From NCBI GenBank assembly GCA_022266195.1, contig WHVY01000011.1, positions 62,001 through 126,000 of the forward strand: a stretch of DNA of 64,000 nt. Direction: 5' to 3'. The notes beneath the pieces were generated by a model. The model was not told the DNA's origin. It did no database searches and was given only the letters and a program-made list of their open reading frames with translations. Origin of the DNA: Tetranychus cinnabarinus. Taxonomy: Eukaryota > Arthropoda > Arachnida > Trombidiformes > Tetranychidae. Position numbers and translations under genes: made by a program. Positions 27,372 through 39,699 of the stretch are shown here, in pieces. The stretch's first letter is position 1, and each line of letters begins with the position of its first letter.

Positions 27372-28967
27372 GATCCCTATGAGACATTAACATTGAAATA
27401 ACATTGTCGATACCACTGAGATATTTACATTGAAATAACATTGACGATCCCAATATGACATTTATATTGAAATAACATTGACGATCCCACTGAGCCATTT
27501 ACATTGAAATAACATTGACGATCCCAATGAGACATTTACATTGAAATAACATTGACGATCCCACTGAGACATTTACATTGAAATAACATTGACGATCCCA
27601 ATATGACATTTATATTGAAATAACATTGAACATCCTAATGAGCCATTTACATTGAAATAACATTGACGATCCCAATGAGACATTTACATTGAAATAACAT
27701 TGACGATCCCAATGAGACATTTACATTGAAATAACATTGTCGATACCAATGAGATATTTACATTGAAATAACATTGACGATCCCAATGAGACATTTACAT
27801 TGAAATAACATTGACGATCCCAATGAGACATTGACATTGATATAACATTGACGATTGCAATGAGACATTTACATTGAAATAACATTGACGATCCCAATGA
27901 GACATTTACATTGATATAACATTGACGATCCCAATGAGACATTTAAATTGAAATAACATTGACCATCCTGCTGAGCCATTTACATTGAAATAACATTGAC
28001 GATCCCAATGAGACATTTACATTGAAATAACATTGACGATCCCAATGAGACATTTACATTGAAATAACATTGTCGATACCACTGAGATATTTACATTGAA
28101 ATAACATTGACGATCCCAATGAGACATTTACATTGAAATAACATTGACGATCCCAATGAGACATTTACATACAAATAACATTCACGATCCCTACGCAGAA
28201 ACATTTACATTGGAATAACATTGACGATCCTTATGAAGCATTTACATTGAAATAACATTGACGATCCCAATGAGACATTTACATTGAAATAAAATTGAAC
28301 GATCCCAATGAGACATTTACACCGCCCTACTTAGAAACATTAAAATCGAAATAACATTGGCGATCTCAATGAGACATTAACATTGAAATATTATTGACGA
28401 TCCCTATGAGACATTTACATTGAAATAACATTGTCGATACCACTGAGATATTTACATTGAAATAACATTGACGATCCCAATGAGACATTTACATTGAAAT
28501 AACATTGACGATCCCAATGAGACATTTACATACAAATAACATTCACGATCCCTACGCAGAAACATTTACATTGGAATAACATTGACGATCCTTATGAAAC
28601 ATTTACATTGAAATAACATTGACGATTACAATGAGACATTTACATTGAAATAACATTGACGATCCCAATGAGCCATTTACATACAAATAACATTCACGAT
28701 CCCTACGCAGAAACATTTACATTGGAATAACATTGACGATCCTTATGAAGCATTTACATTGAAATAACATTGACGATCCCAATGAGACATTTACATTGAA
28801 ATAACATTGACGATCCCAATGAGACATTTACACCGCCCTACTTAGAAACATTAAAATCGAAATAACATTGGCGATCTCAATGAGACATTAACATTGAAAT
28901 ATTATTGACGATCCCTATGAGACATTAACATTGAAATATTATTGACGATCCCAATGAGACATTTACA
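27372..28967 (-). repeat. Segmental duplication, copy 2, offset 2147 bp (partner 25225-26820)
   Basis: This is the second copy with the same rare 38-bp monomer. One local difference is CCATCCTGCTGAGCC near 27962, where the partner has CCATCCTAATGAGCC, so some divergence has followed the duplication. Confidence 0.8.
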
Positions 28968-29054
28968 TTGCAATACCATTGGCAAGGCCAATGAGACATT
29001 TACACCGCCCTACTCAGAAACATTAAAATCGAAATAACATTGACGATCCCAATG

Positions 29055-32000
29055 AGGCATTACCATTGAAATAACATTGACGATCCCAATGAGACATTTA
29101 CATTGAAATAACATTGTCGATACCACTTAGATATTTACATTGAAATAACATTGACGATCCCAATGAGACATTTACATTGAAATAACATTGACGATCCCAA
29201 TGAGGCATTTACATTGAAATAACATTGACGATACCACTGAGATATTTACATTGAAATAACATTGACGATTTCAATGAGACATTTACATTGAAATAACATT
29301 GACGATCCCTATGAGACATTAACATTGAAATATTATTGACGATCCCAATGAGACATTTACATTGCAATACCATTGGCAAGGCCAATGAGACATTTACACC
29401 GCCCTACTCAGAAACATTAAAATCGAAATAACATTGACGATCCCAATGAGACATTTACATTGAAATAACATTGACGATCCCAATGAGACATTTACATTGA
29501 AATAACATTGACGATCCCAATGAGGCATTTACATTGAAATAACATTGACGATCCCAATGAGACATTTACATTGAAATAACATTGTCGATACCACTGAGAT
29601 ATTTACATTGAAATAACATTGACGATCCCAATGAGACATTTACATTGAAATAACATTGACGATCCCTATGAGACATTAACATTGAAATATTATTGACGAT
29701 CCCAATGAGACATTTACATTGCAATACCATTGGCAAGGCCAATGAGACATTTACACCGCCTTACTCAGAAACATTAAAATCGAAATAACATTGACGATCC
29801 CAATGAGACATTTACATTGAAATAACATTGACGATCCCAATGAGACATTTACATTGAAATAACATTGACGATCCCAATGAGACATTTACATTGAAATAAC
29901 ATTGACGATCCCAATGAGGCATTTACATTGAAATAACATTGACGATCCCTACGCAGAAACATTTACATTAAAATAACATTGACGATCCTTATGAAGCATT
30001 TACATTGAAATAACATTGACGATCCTAATGAGACATTTACATTGAAATAACATTGACGATCCCAATGAGACATTTACACCGCCCTACTTAGAAACATTAA
30101 AATCGAAATAACATTGGCGATCTCAATGAGACATTAACATTGAAATATTATTGACGATCCCTATGAGACATTAACATTGAAATATTATTGACGATCCCAA
30201 TGAGACATTTACATTGCAATACCATTGGCAAGGCCAATGAGACATTTACACCGCCCTACTCAGAAACATTAAAATCGAAATAACATTGACGATCCCAATG
30301 AGGCATTACCATTGAAATAACATTGACGATCCCAATGAGACATTTACATTGAAATAACATTGTCGATACCACTTAGATATTTACATTGAAATAACATTGA
30401 CGATCCCAATGAGACATTTACATTGAAATAACATTGACGATCCCAATGAGGCATTTACATTGAAATAACATTGACGATACCACTGAGATATTTACATTGA
30501 AATAACATTGACGATTTCAATGAGACATTTACATTGAAATAACATTGACGATCCCTATGAGACATTAACATTGAAATATTATTGACGATCCCAATGAGAC
30601 ATTTACATTGCAATACCATTGGCAAGGCCAATGAGACATTTACACCGCCCTACTCAGAAACATTAAAATCGAAATAACATTGACGATCCCAATGAGACAT
30701 TTACATTGAAATAACATTGACGATCCCAATGAGACATTTACATTGAAATAACATTGACGATCCCAATGAGGCATTTACATTGAAATAACATTGACGATCC
30801 CAATGAGACATTTACATTGAAATAACATTGTCGATACCACTGAGATATTTACATTGAAATAACATTGACGATCCCAATGAGACATTTACATTGAAATAAC
30901 ATTGACGATCCCTATGAGACATTAACATTGAAATATTATTGACGATCCCAATGAGACATTTACATTGCAATACCATTGGCAAGGCCAATGAGACATTTAC
31001 ACCGCCTTACTCAGAAACATTAAAATCGAAATAACATTGACGATCCCAATGAGGCATTACCATTGAAATAACATTGACGATCCCAATGAGACATTTACAT
31101 TGAAATAACATTGTCGATACCACTTAGATATTTACATTGAAATAACATTGACGATCCCAATGAGACATTTACATTGAAATAACATTGACGATCCCAATGA
31201 GGCATTTACATTGAAATAACATTGACGATACCACTGAGATATTTACATTGAAATAACATTGACGATTTCAATGAGACATTTACATTGAAATAACATTGAC
31301 GATCCCTATGAGACATTAACATTGAAATATTATTGACGATCCCAATGAGACATTTACATTGCAATACCATTGGCAAGGCCAATGAGACATTTACACCGCC
31401 CTACTCAGAAACATTAAAATCGAAATAACATTGACGATCCCAATGAGACATTTACATTGAAATAACATTGACGATCCCAATGAGACATTTACATTGAAAT
31501 AACATTGACGATCCCAATGAGGCATTTACATTGAAATAACATTGACGATCCCAATGAGACATTTACATTGAAATAACATTGTCGATACCACTGAGATATT
31601 TACATTGAAATAACATTGACGATCCCAATGAGACATTTACATTGAAATAACATTGACGATCCCTATGAGACATTAACATTGAAATATTATTGACGATCCC
31701 AATGAGACATTTACATTGCAATACCATTGGCAAGGCCAATGAGACATTTACACCGCCTTACTCAGAAACATTAAAATCGAAATAACATTGACGATCCCAA
31801 TGAGACATTTACATTGAAATAACATTGACGATCCCAATGAGACATTTACATTGAAATAACATTGACGATCCCAATGAGACATTTACATTGAAATAACATT
31901 GACGATCCCAATGAGGCATTTACATTGAAATAACATTGACGATCCCTACGCAGAAACATTTACATTAAAATAACATTGACGATCCTTATGAAGCATTTAC

Positions 32001-32297
32001 ATTGAAATAACATTGACGATCCTAATGAGACATTTACATTGAAATAACATTGACGATCCCAATGAGACATTTACACCGCCCTACTTAGAAACATTAAAAT
32101 CGAAATAACATTGGCGATCTCAATGAGACATTAACATTGAAATATTATTGACGATCCCTATGAGACATTAACATTGAAATATTATTGACGATCCCAATGA
32201 GACATTTACATTGCAATACCATTGGCAAGGCCAATGAGACATTTACACCGCCCTACTCAGAAACATTTACATTGAAATAACATTGTCGATACCACTG
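29055..32297 (-). repeat. Left-arm HOR of 1246 bp, with a truncated 751-bp copy between two long copies
   Basis: The marker AGGCATTACCATTG occurs at 29055, 30301 and 31052, giving spacings of 1246 and 751 bp. A second marker (CTACGCAGAA followed by ACATTTACATTAAAATAAC) occurs at 29961 and 31958, 1997 bp apart, which equals 1246+751. The block is rich in hairpin monomers next to CACCGCC(C/T)TACTCAG monomers. Its monomer composition differs from that of the arm before about 29 kb. Confidence 0.78.
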
Positions 32298-32859
32298 AGA
32301 TATTTACATTGAAATAACATTGACGATCCCAATGAGACATTTACATTGAAATAACATTGACGATCCCAATGAGACATTTACATTGAAATAACATTGTCGA
32401 TACCACTGAGATATTTACATTGAAATAACATTGACGATCCCAATGAGACATTTACATTGAAATAACATTGACGATCCCTATGAGACGTTAACATTGAAAT
32501 ATTATTGACGATCCCAATGAGACATTTACATTGCAATATTATTGGCAAGGCCAATGAGACATTTACACCGCCCTACTCAGAAACATTAAAATCGAAATAA
32601 CATTGACGATCCCAATGAGACATTTACATTGAAATAACATTGACGATCCCAATGAGACATTTACATTGAAATAACATTGACGATCCCAATGAGACATTTA
32701 AATTGAAATAACATTGACGATCCCAATGAGGCATTTACATTGAAATAACATTGACGATCCCAATGAGACATTTACATTGCAATAACATTGACGATCCCAA
32801 TGAGACATTCACATTGAAATAACATTGGCAAGGCCAATGAGACATTTACACCGCCCTAC

Positions 32860-32895
32860 TCAGAAACATTAAAATCGGTAAATGTTAATGTCTCA
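32860..32895. other. Inversion junction between the two satellite arms
   Basis: Left-arm sequence proceeds normally through CTCAGAAACATTAAAATCG up to 32877. The next bases, GTAAATGTTAATGTCTC, belong to the reverse-complement orientation, which then continues to the end of the window. The switch occurs inside a monomer, with no extra non-satellite DNA and no perfect palindrome centred on it. The flanks therefore do not look like a simple fold-back. Confidence 0.93.
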
Positions 32896-33390
32896 TTGGT
32901 ACCGTCAATGTTATTTCAATGTAAATGTCTCATTGGGATCGACAATGTTATTTCAATGTAAATGTAACATTGGGATGTCAATGTTATTTCAATGTAAATG
33001 TCTCATTGGGATCGTCAATGTTATTTCAATGTTAATGTCTCATTGGTATCGACAATGTTATTTCAATGTAAATGTCTCATTGGTATCGACAATGTTATTT
33101 CAATGTAAATGTCTCATTGGGATCGTCAATGTTATTACAATGTAAATGTCTCATTTGGATCGTCAATGTTATTACAATGTAAATGTCTTATTGGGATCGA
33201 CAATGTTATTTCAATGTAAATGTAACATTGGGATGTCAATGTTATTTCAATGTAAATGTCTCATTGGGATCGTCAATGTTATTTCAATGTAAATGTCTCA
33301 TTGGGATCGTCAATGTTATTTCAATGTAAATGTGGCATTGGGATCGTCAATGTTATTTCAATGTAAATGTAACATTGGGATGTCAATGTT
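32878..33390 (+). repeat. Junction-proximal transition zone of the right arm
   Basis: This zone contains monomers rare or absent elsewhere on the right. TAACATTGGGATGTC occurs three times (32965, 33223, 33370). CATTGGTATCGACAATG at 33041 and 33078 is the inverted form of the left arm's CATTGTCGATACCAATG variant. The zone looks like inverted left-arm-type satellite mixed with odd monomers, and the usual right-arm HORs begin after it. Confidence 0.75.
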
Positions 33391-35049
33391 ATTTCAATGT
33401 AAATGTCTCATTGGGACCGTCAATGTTATTATAATGTAAATGTCTCATTGGGATCGTCAATGTTATTTTAATGTAAATGTCTCATTGGGATCGTCAATGT
33501 TATTTCAATGTAAATGTCTCATTGGGATCGTCAATGTTATTTCAATGTAAATGTCTCGTTGGAATCGTCAATGTTATTTCGATTTTAATGTTTCTAAGTA
33601 GGGCGGTGTAAATGTCTCATTGGGATCGTCAATGTTACTTCAATGTCTCATTGGGATCGTCAATGTTATTTCAATGTAAATGTCTCATTGGGATCGTCAA
33701 TGTTATTTCAATGTAAATGTCTCATTGGGACCTTCAATGTTATTACAATGTAAATGTGTCATTGGGATCGTCAATGTTATTTCAATTTTAATGTCTCATT
33801 AGGATCGTCAATGTTATTTCAATGTAAATGTCTCATTGGGATCGTCAATGTTATTTCAATTTCAATGTTTCTGAGTAGGGATCGTCAATGTTATATCAAT
33901 GTAAATGTCTCATTGGGATCGTCAATGTTATTTCAATTTTAATGTTTCTGAGTAGGGATCGTCAATGTTATATCAATGTAAATGTCTCATTGGGATCGTC
34001 AATGTTATTTCAATGTAAATGTCTCATTGCAATCGTCAATGTTATATCAATGTTAATGTCTCATTGGGATCGTCAATGTTATTTCAATGTAAATGTCTCA
34101 TTGGGATCGTCAATGTTATTTCAATGTAAATGTCTCATTGGGACCGTCAATGTTATTTCAATGTAAATGTCTCATTGGGATCGTCAATGTTATTTCGATT
34201 TTAATGTTTCTGAGTAGGGCGGTGTAAATGTCTCATTGGGATCGTCAATGTTATTTCAATGTCTCATTGGGATCGTCAATGTTATTTCAATGTAAATGTC
34301 TCATTGGGATCGTCAATGTTATTTCAATGTAAATGTCTCATTGGGATCGTCAATGTTATTTCAATGTTAATGTCTCATTGGGATCGTCATGTTATTTCAA
34401 TGTAAATGTCTCATTGGGATCGTCAATAATATTTCAATGTTAATGTCTCATAGGGATCGTCAATAATATTTCAATTTTAATGTTTCTGAGTAGGGATCGT
34501 CAATGTTATATCAATGTAAATGTCTCATTGGGATCGTCAATGTTATTTCAATTTTAATGTTTCTGAGTAGGGATCGTCAATGTTATATCAATGTAAATGT
34601 CTCATTGGGATCGTCAATAATATTTCAATGTTAATGTCTCATTGGGATCGTCAATGTTATTTCAATTTTAATGTTTCTGAGTAGGGATCGTCAATGTTAT
34701 ATCAATGTAAATGTCTCATTGGGATCGTCAATGTTATTTCAATTTTAATGTTTCTGAGTAGGGATCGTCAATGTTATATCAATGTAAATGTCTCATTGGG
34801 ATCGTCAATGTTATTTCAATGTAAATGTCTCATTGCAATCGTCAATGTTATATCAATGTTAATGTCTCATTGGGATCGTCAATGTTATTTCAATGTAAAT
34901 GTCTCATTGGGATCGTCAATGTTATTTCAATGTAAATGTCTCGTTGGGACCGTCAATGTTATTTCAATGTAAATTTCTCATTGGGATCGTCAATGTTATT
35001 TCGATTTTAATGTTTCTGAGTAGGGCGGTGTAAATGTCTCATTGGGATC

Positions 35050-37899
35050 GTCAATGTTATTTCAATGTAAATTTCTCATTGGGATCGTCAATGTTATTTC
35101 AATGTAAATGCCTCATTGGGATCGTCAATTTTATTTCAATGTAAATGTCTCATTGGGATCGTCAATGTTATTTCAATGTAAATGTCTCATTGGGATCGTC
35201 AATGTTATTTCAATGTAAATGCCTCATTGGGATCGTCAATGTTATTTCGATTTTAATGTTTCTGAGTAGGGCGGTGTAAATGCCTCATTGGCCTTGCCAA
35301 TGGTATTGCAATGTAAATGTCTCATTGGGATCGTCAATAATATTTCAATGTTAATGTCTCATAGGGATCGTCAATAATATTTCAATGTTAATGTCTCATT
35401 AGGATCGTCAATGTTATTTCAATGTAAATGTCTCATTGGGATCGTCAATGTTATTTCAATGTAAATGTCTCATTGGGATCGTCAATGTTATTTCAATGTA
35501 AATGTCTCAACGGGACCGTCAATGTTATTTCAATGTAAATGTCTCATTGGGATCGTCAATGTTATTTCAATGTAAATGTCTCAACGGGACCGTCAATGTT
35601 ATTTCAATGTAAATGTCTCATTGGGATCGTCAATGTTATTTCGATTTTAATGTTTCTGAGTAGGGCGGTGTAAATGTCTTATTGGCCTTGCCAATGTTAT
35701 TTCAATGTAAATGTCTCATTGGGATCGTCAATTTTATTTCAATGTAAATGTCTCATTGGGATCGTCAATGTTATTTCAATGTAAATGTCTCATTGGGATC
35801 GTCAATGTTATTTCAATGTAAATGCCTCATTGGGATCGTCAATGTTATTTCAATTTAAATGTCTCATTGGGATCGTCAATGTTATTTCAATGTTAATGTC
35901 TCATTGAAATCGTCAATGTTATTTCAATGTAAATGTCTCATTGGGATCGTCAATGTTATTTCAATGTAAATGTCTCGTTGGAATCGTCAATGTTATTTCG
36001 ATTTTAATGTTTCTAAGTAGGGCGGTGTAAATGTCTCATTGGGATCGTCAATGTTATTTCAATGTCTCATTGGGATCGTCAATGTTATTTCAATGGAAAT
36101 GTCTCATTGGGATCGTCAGTGTTATTTCAATGTAAATGTCTCATTGGGATCGTCAATATTATTTCAATGTTAATGTCTCATTGGGATCGTCAATGTTATT
36201 TCAATGTAAATGTCTCATTGGGATCGTCAATAATATTTCAATGTTAATGTCTCATAGGGATCGTCAATAATATTTCAATGTCAATGTCTCATTGGGACCG
36301 TCGATGTTATTTCAATGTAAATGTCTCATTAGGACCTTCAATGTTATTACAATGTAAATGTCTCATTGGGATCGTCAATGTTATTTCGATTTTAATGTTT
36401 CTGAGTAGGGCGGTGTAAATGTCTCATTGGCCTTGCCAATGGTATTTCAATGTAAATGTCTCATTGGGATCGTCAATGTTATTTCAATATAAATTTCTCA
36501 TTGGGATCGTCAATGTTATTTCAATGTAAATGCCTCATTGGGATCGTCAATTTTATTTCAATGTAAATGTCTCATTGGGATCGTCAATGTTATTTCAATG
36601 TAAATGTCTCATTGGGATCGTCAATGTTATTTCAATGTAAATGCCTCATTGGGATCGTCAATGTTATTTCGATTTTAATGTTTCTGAGTAGGGCGGTGTA
36701 AATGCCTCATTGGCCTTGCCAATGGTATTGCAATGTAAATGTCTCATTGGGATCGTCAATAATATTTCAATGTTAATGTCTCATAGGGATCGTCAATAAT
36801 ATTTCAATGTTAATGTCTCATTAGGATCGTCAATGTTATTTCAATGTAAATGTCTCATTGGGATCGTCAATGTTATTTCAATTTTAATGTTTCTGAGTAG
36901 GGATCGTCAATGTTATATCAATGTAAATGTCTCATTGGGATCGTCAATGTTATTTCAATGTAAATGTCTCATTGGGATCGTCAATGTTATTTCAATGTAA
37001 ATGTCTCAACGGGACCGTCAATGTTATTTCAATGTAAATGTCTCATTGGGATCGTCAATGTTATTTCGATTTTAATGTTTCTGAGTAGGGCGGTGTAAAT
37101 GTCTTATTGGCCTTGCCAATGTTATTTCAATGTAAATGTCTCATTGGGATCGTCAATTTTATTTCAATGTAAATGTCTCATTGGGATCGTCAATGTTATT
37201 TCAATGTAAATGTCTCATTGGGATCGTCAATGTTATTTCAATGTAAATGCCTCATTGGGATCGTCAATGTTATTTCAATTTAAATGTCTCATTGGGATCG
37301 TCAATGTTATTTCAATGTTAATGTCTCATTGAAATCGTCAATGTTATTTCAATGTAAATGTCTCATTGGGATCGTCAATGTTATTTCAATGTAAATGTCT
37401 CGTTGGAATCGTCAATGTTATTTCGATTTTAATGTTTCTAAGTAGGGCGGTGTAAATGTCTCATTGGGATCGTCAATGTTATTTCAATGTCTCATTGGGA
37501 TCGTCAATGTTATTTCAATGGAAATGTCTCATTGGGATCGTCAATGTTATTTCAATGTAAATGTCTCATTGGGATCGTCAATATTATTTCAATGTTAATG
37601 TCTCATTGGGATCGTCAATGTTATTTCAATGTAAATGTCTCATTGGGATCGTCAATAATATTTCAATGTTAATGTCTCATAGGGATCGTCAATAATATTT
37701 CAATGTCAATGTCTCATTGGGACCGTCGATGTTATTTCAATGTAAATGTCTCATTAGGACCTTCAATGTTATTACAATGTAAATGTCTCATTGGGATCGT
37801 CAATGTTATTTCGATTTTAATGTTTCTGAGTAGGGCGGTGTAAATGTCTCATTGGCCTTGCCAATGGTATTTCAATGTAAATGTCTCATTGGGATCGTC
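35050..37899 (+). repeat. Tandem duplication of a 1425-bp satellite block
   Basis: Two adjacent copies (about 35050-36474 and 36475-37899) keep a constant 1425-bp offset. Markers are GTCTTATTGGCC (35676 versus 37101), GACCGTCGATG (36297 versus 37722) and the 222-bp GGAAATG block (36062 versus 37487). Some edges differ, for example ATATAAATTTCTC at 36488. Confidence 0.8.
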
Positions 37900-39699
37900 G
37901 ATAATATTTCAATGTTAATGTCTCATAGGGATCGTCAATAATATTTCAATGTTAATGTCTCATTTGGATCGTCAATGTTATTTCAATGTAAATGTCTCAT
38001 TGGGATCGTCAATGCTATTTCAATTTTAATGTTTCTGAGTAGGGATCGTCAATGTTATATCAATGTAAATGTCTCATTGGGATCGTCAATGTTATTTCAA
38101 TGTAAATGCCTCATTGGGATCGTCAATGTTATTTCAATTTAAATGTCTCATTGGGATCGTCAATGTTATTTCAATGTTAATGTCTCATTGAAATCGTCAA
38201 TGTTATTTCAATGTAAATGTCTCATTGGGATCGTCAATGTTATTTCAATGTAAATGTCTCGTTGGAATCGTCAATGTTATTTCGATTTTAATGTTTCTAA
38301 GTAGGGCGGTGTAAATGTCTCATTGGGATCGTCAATGTTATTTCAATGTCTCATTGGGATCGTCAATGTTATTTCAATGGAAATGTCTCATTGGGATCGT
38401 CAATGTTATTTCAATGTAAATGTCTCATTGGGATCGTCAATGTTATTTCAATGTTAATGTCTCATTGGGATCGTCATGTTATTTCAATGTAAATGTCTCA
38501 TTGGGATCGTCAATAATATTTCAATGTTAATGTCTCATAGGGATCGTCAATAATATTTCAATGTCAATGTCTCATTGGGACCGTCGATGTTATTTCAATG
38601 TAAATGTCTCATTGGGACCTTCAATGTTATTACAATGTAAATGTCTCATTGGGATCGTCAATGTTATTTCGATTTTAATGTTTCTGAGTAGGGCGGTGTA
38701 AATGTCTCATTGGCCTTGCCAATGGTATTTCAATGTAAATGTCTCATTGGGATCGTCGATAATATTTCAATGTTAATGTCTCATAGGGATCGTCAATAAT
38801 ATTTCAATGTTAATGTCTCATTAGGATCGTCAATGTTATTTCAATGTAAATGTCTCATTGGGATCGTCAATGCTATTTCAATTTTAATGTTTCTGAGTAG
38901 GGATCGTCAATGTTATATCAATGTAAATGTCTCATTTGGATCGTCAATGTTATGTCAATGTAAATGTCTCATTGGGATCGTCAATGTTATTTCAATGTAA
39001 ATGTCTCGTTGGAATCGTCAATGTTATTTCGATTTTAATGTTTCTAAGTAGGGCGGTGTAAATGTCTCATTGGGATCGTCAATGTTATTTCAATGTCTCA
39101 TTGGGATCGTCAATTATATTTCAATGTAAATGTCTCATTGGGATCGTCAATGTTATTTCAATGTAAATGCCTCATTGGGATCGTCAATGTTATTTCAATG
39201 TAAATGTCTCATTGAGATCGTCAATGTTATTTCAATGATAATGTCTCATTGGGACCGTCAATGTTATTTCAATGTCAATGTCTCATTGGGATCGTCAATG
39301 TTATTTCGATTTTAATGTTTCTGAGTAGGGCGGTGTAAATGTGTCATTGGCCTTGCCAATGTTATTTCAATGTAAATGTCTCATTGGGATCGTCAATTTT
39401 ATTTCAATGTAAATGTCTCATTGGGATCGTCAATGTTATTTCAATGTAAATGTCTCATTGGGATCGTCAATGTTATTTCAATGTTAATGTCTCATTGGGA
39501 TCGTCAATGTTATTTCAATGTTAATGTCTCATTGGGATCGTCAATGTTATTTCAATGTAAATGTCTCATTGGGATCGTCAATAATATTTCAATGTTAATG
39601 TCTCATAGGGATCGTCAATGTTATTTCAATGTTAATGTCTCATTGGGATCGTCAATAATATTTCAATGTTAATGTCTCATAGGGATCGTCAATGTTATT

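Larger units (their letters stand above)
6784..32877 (-). repeat. 37-bp satellite array, left arm, segment after the mariner insertion
   Basis: The same satellite continues in the same orientation to the inversion point. Sub-types seen again and again are the canonical 37-mer, GTCGATACCAC(T) monomers, GAACATCC or GACCATCC monomers with GAGCC, ATATTATTGACGATCCCTATG monomers, hairpin monomers with TTGGCAAGGCCAA, 24-bp CACCGCCCTAC monomers and 40-bp CTACGCAGAA monomers. The latter end well before the junction: the last are near 29950 and 31950. There is no gene in this stretch. The minus strand is open for up to 82 codons, but only because of repeat arithmetic. Confidence 0.97.

Noticed and set aside
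1655..27942. Minus-strand open frames of 73-82 codons in the left arm (for example 1655-1876, 7175-7423, 18833-19054, 27721-27942)
   Set aside because: They are two turns of the 111-bp (3 x 37 bp) frame cycle of the satellite, start and stop at fixed monomer positions, and recur identically in duplicated blocks. There is no promoter, no codon bias distinct from the repeat, and no family resemblance.
32860..32895. Inversion as a fold-back sequencing artefact
   Set aside because: A fold-back would give mirrored flanks. The first kilobases on the two sides have different monomer order and different private variants. An assembly misjoin remains possible and is listed as the refutation test.
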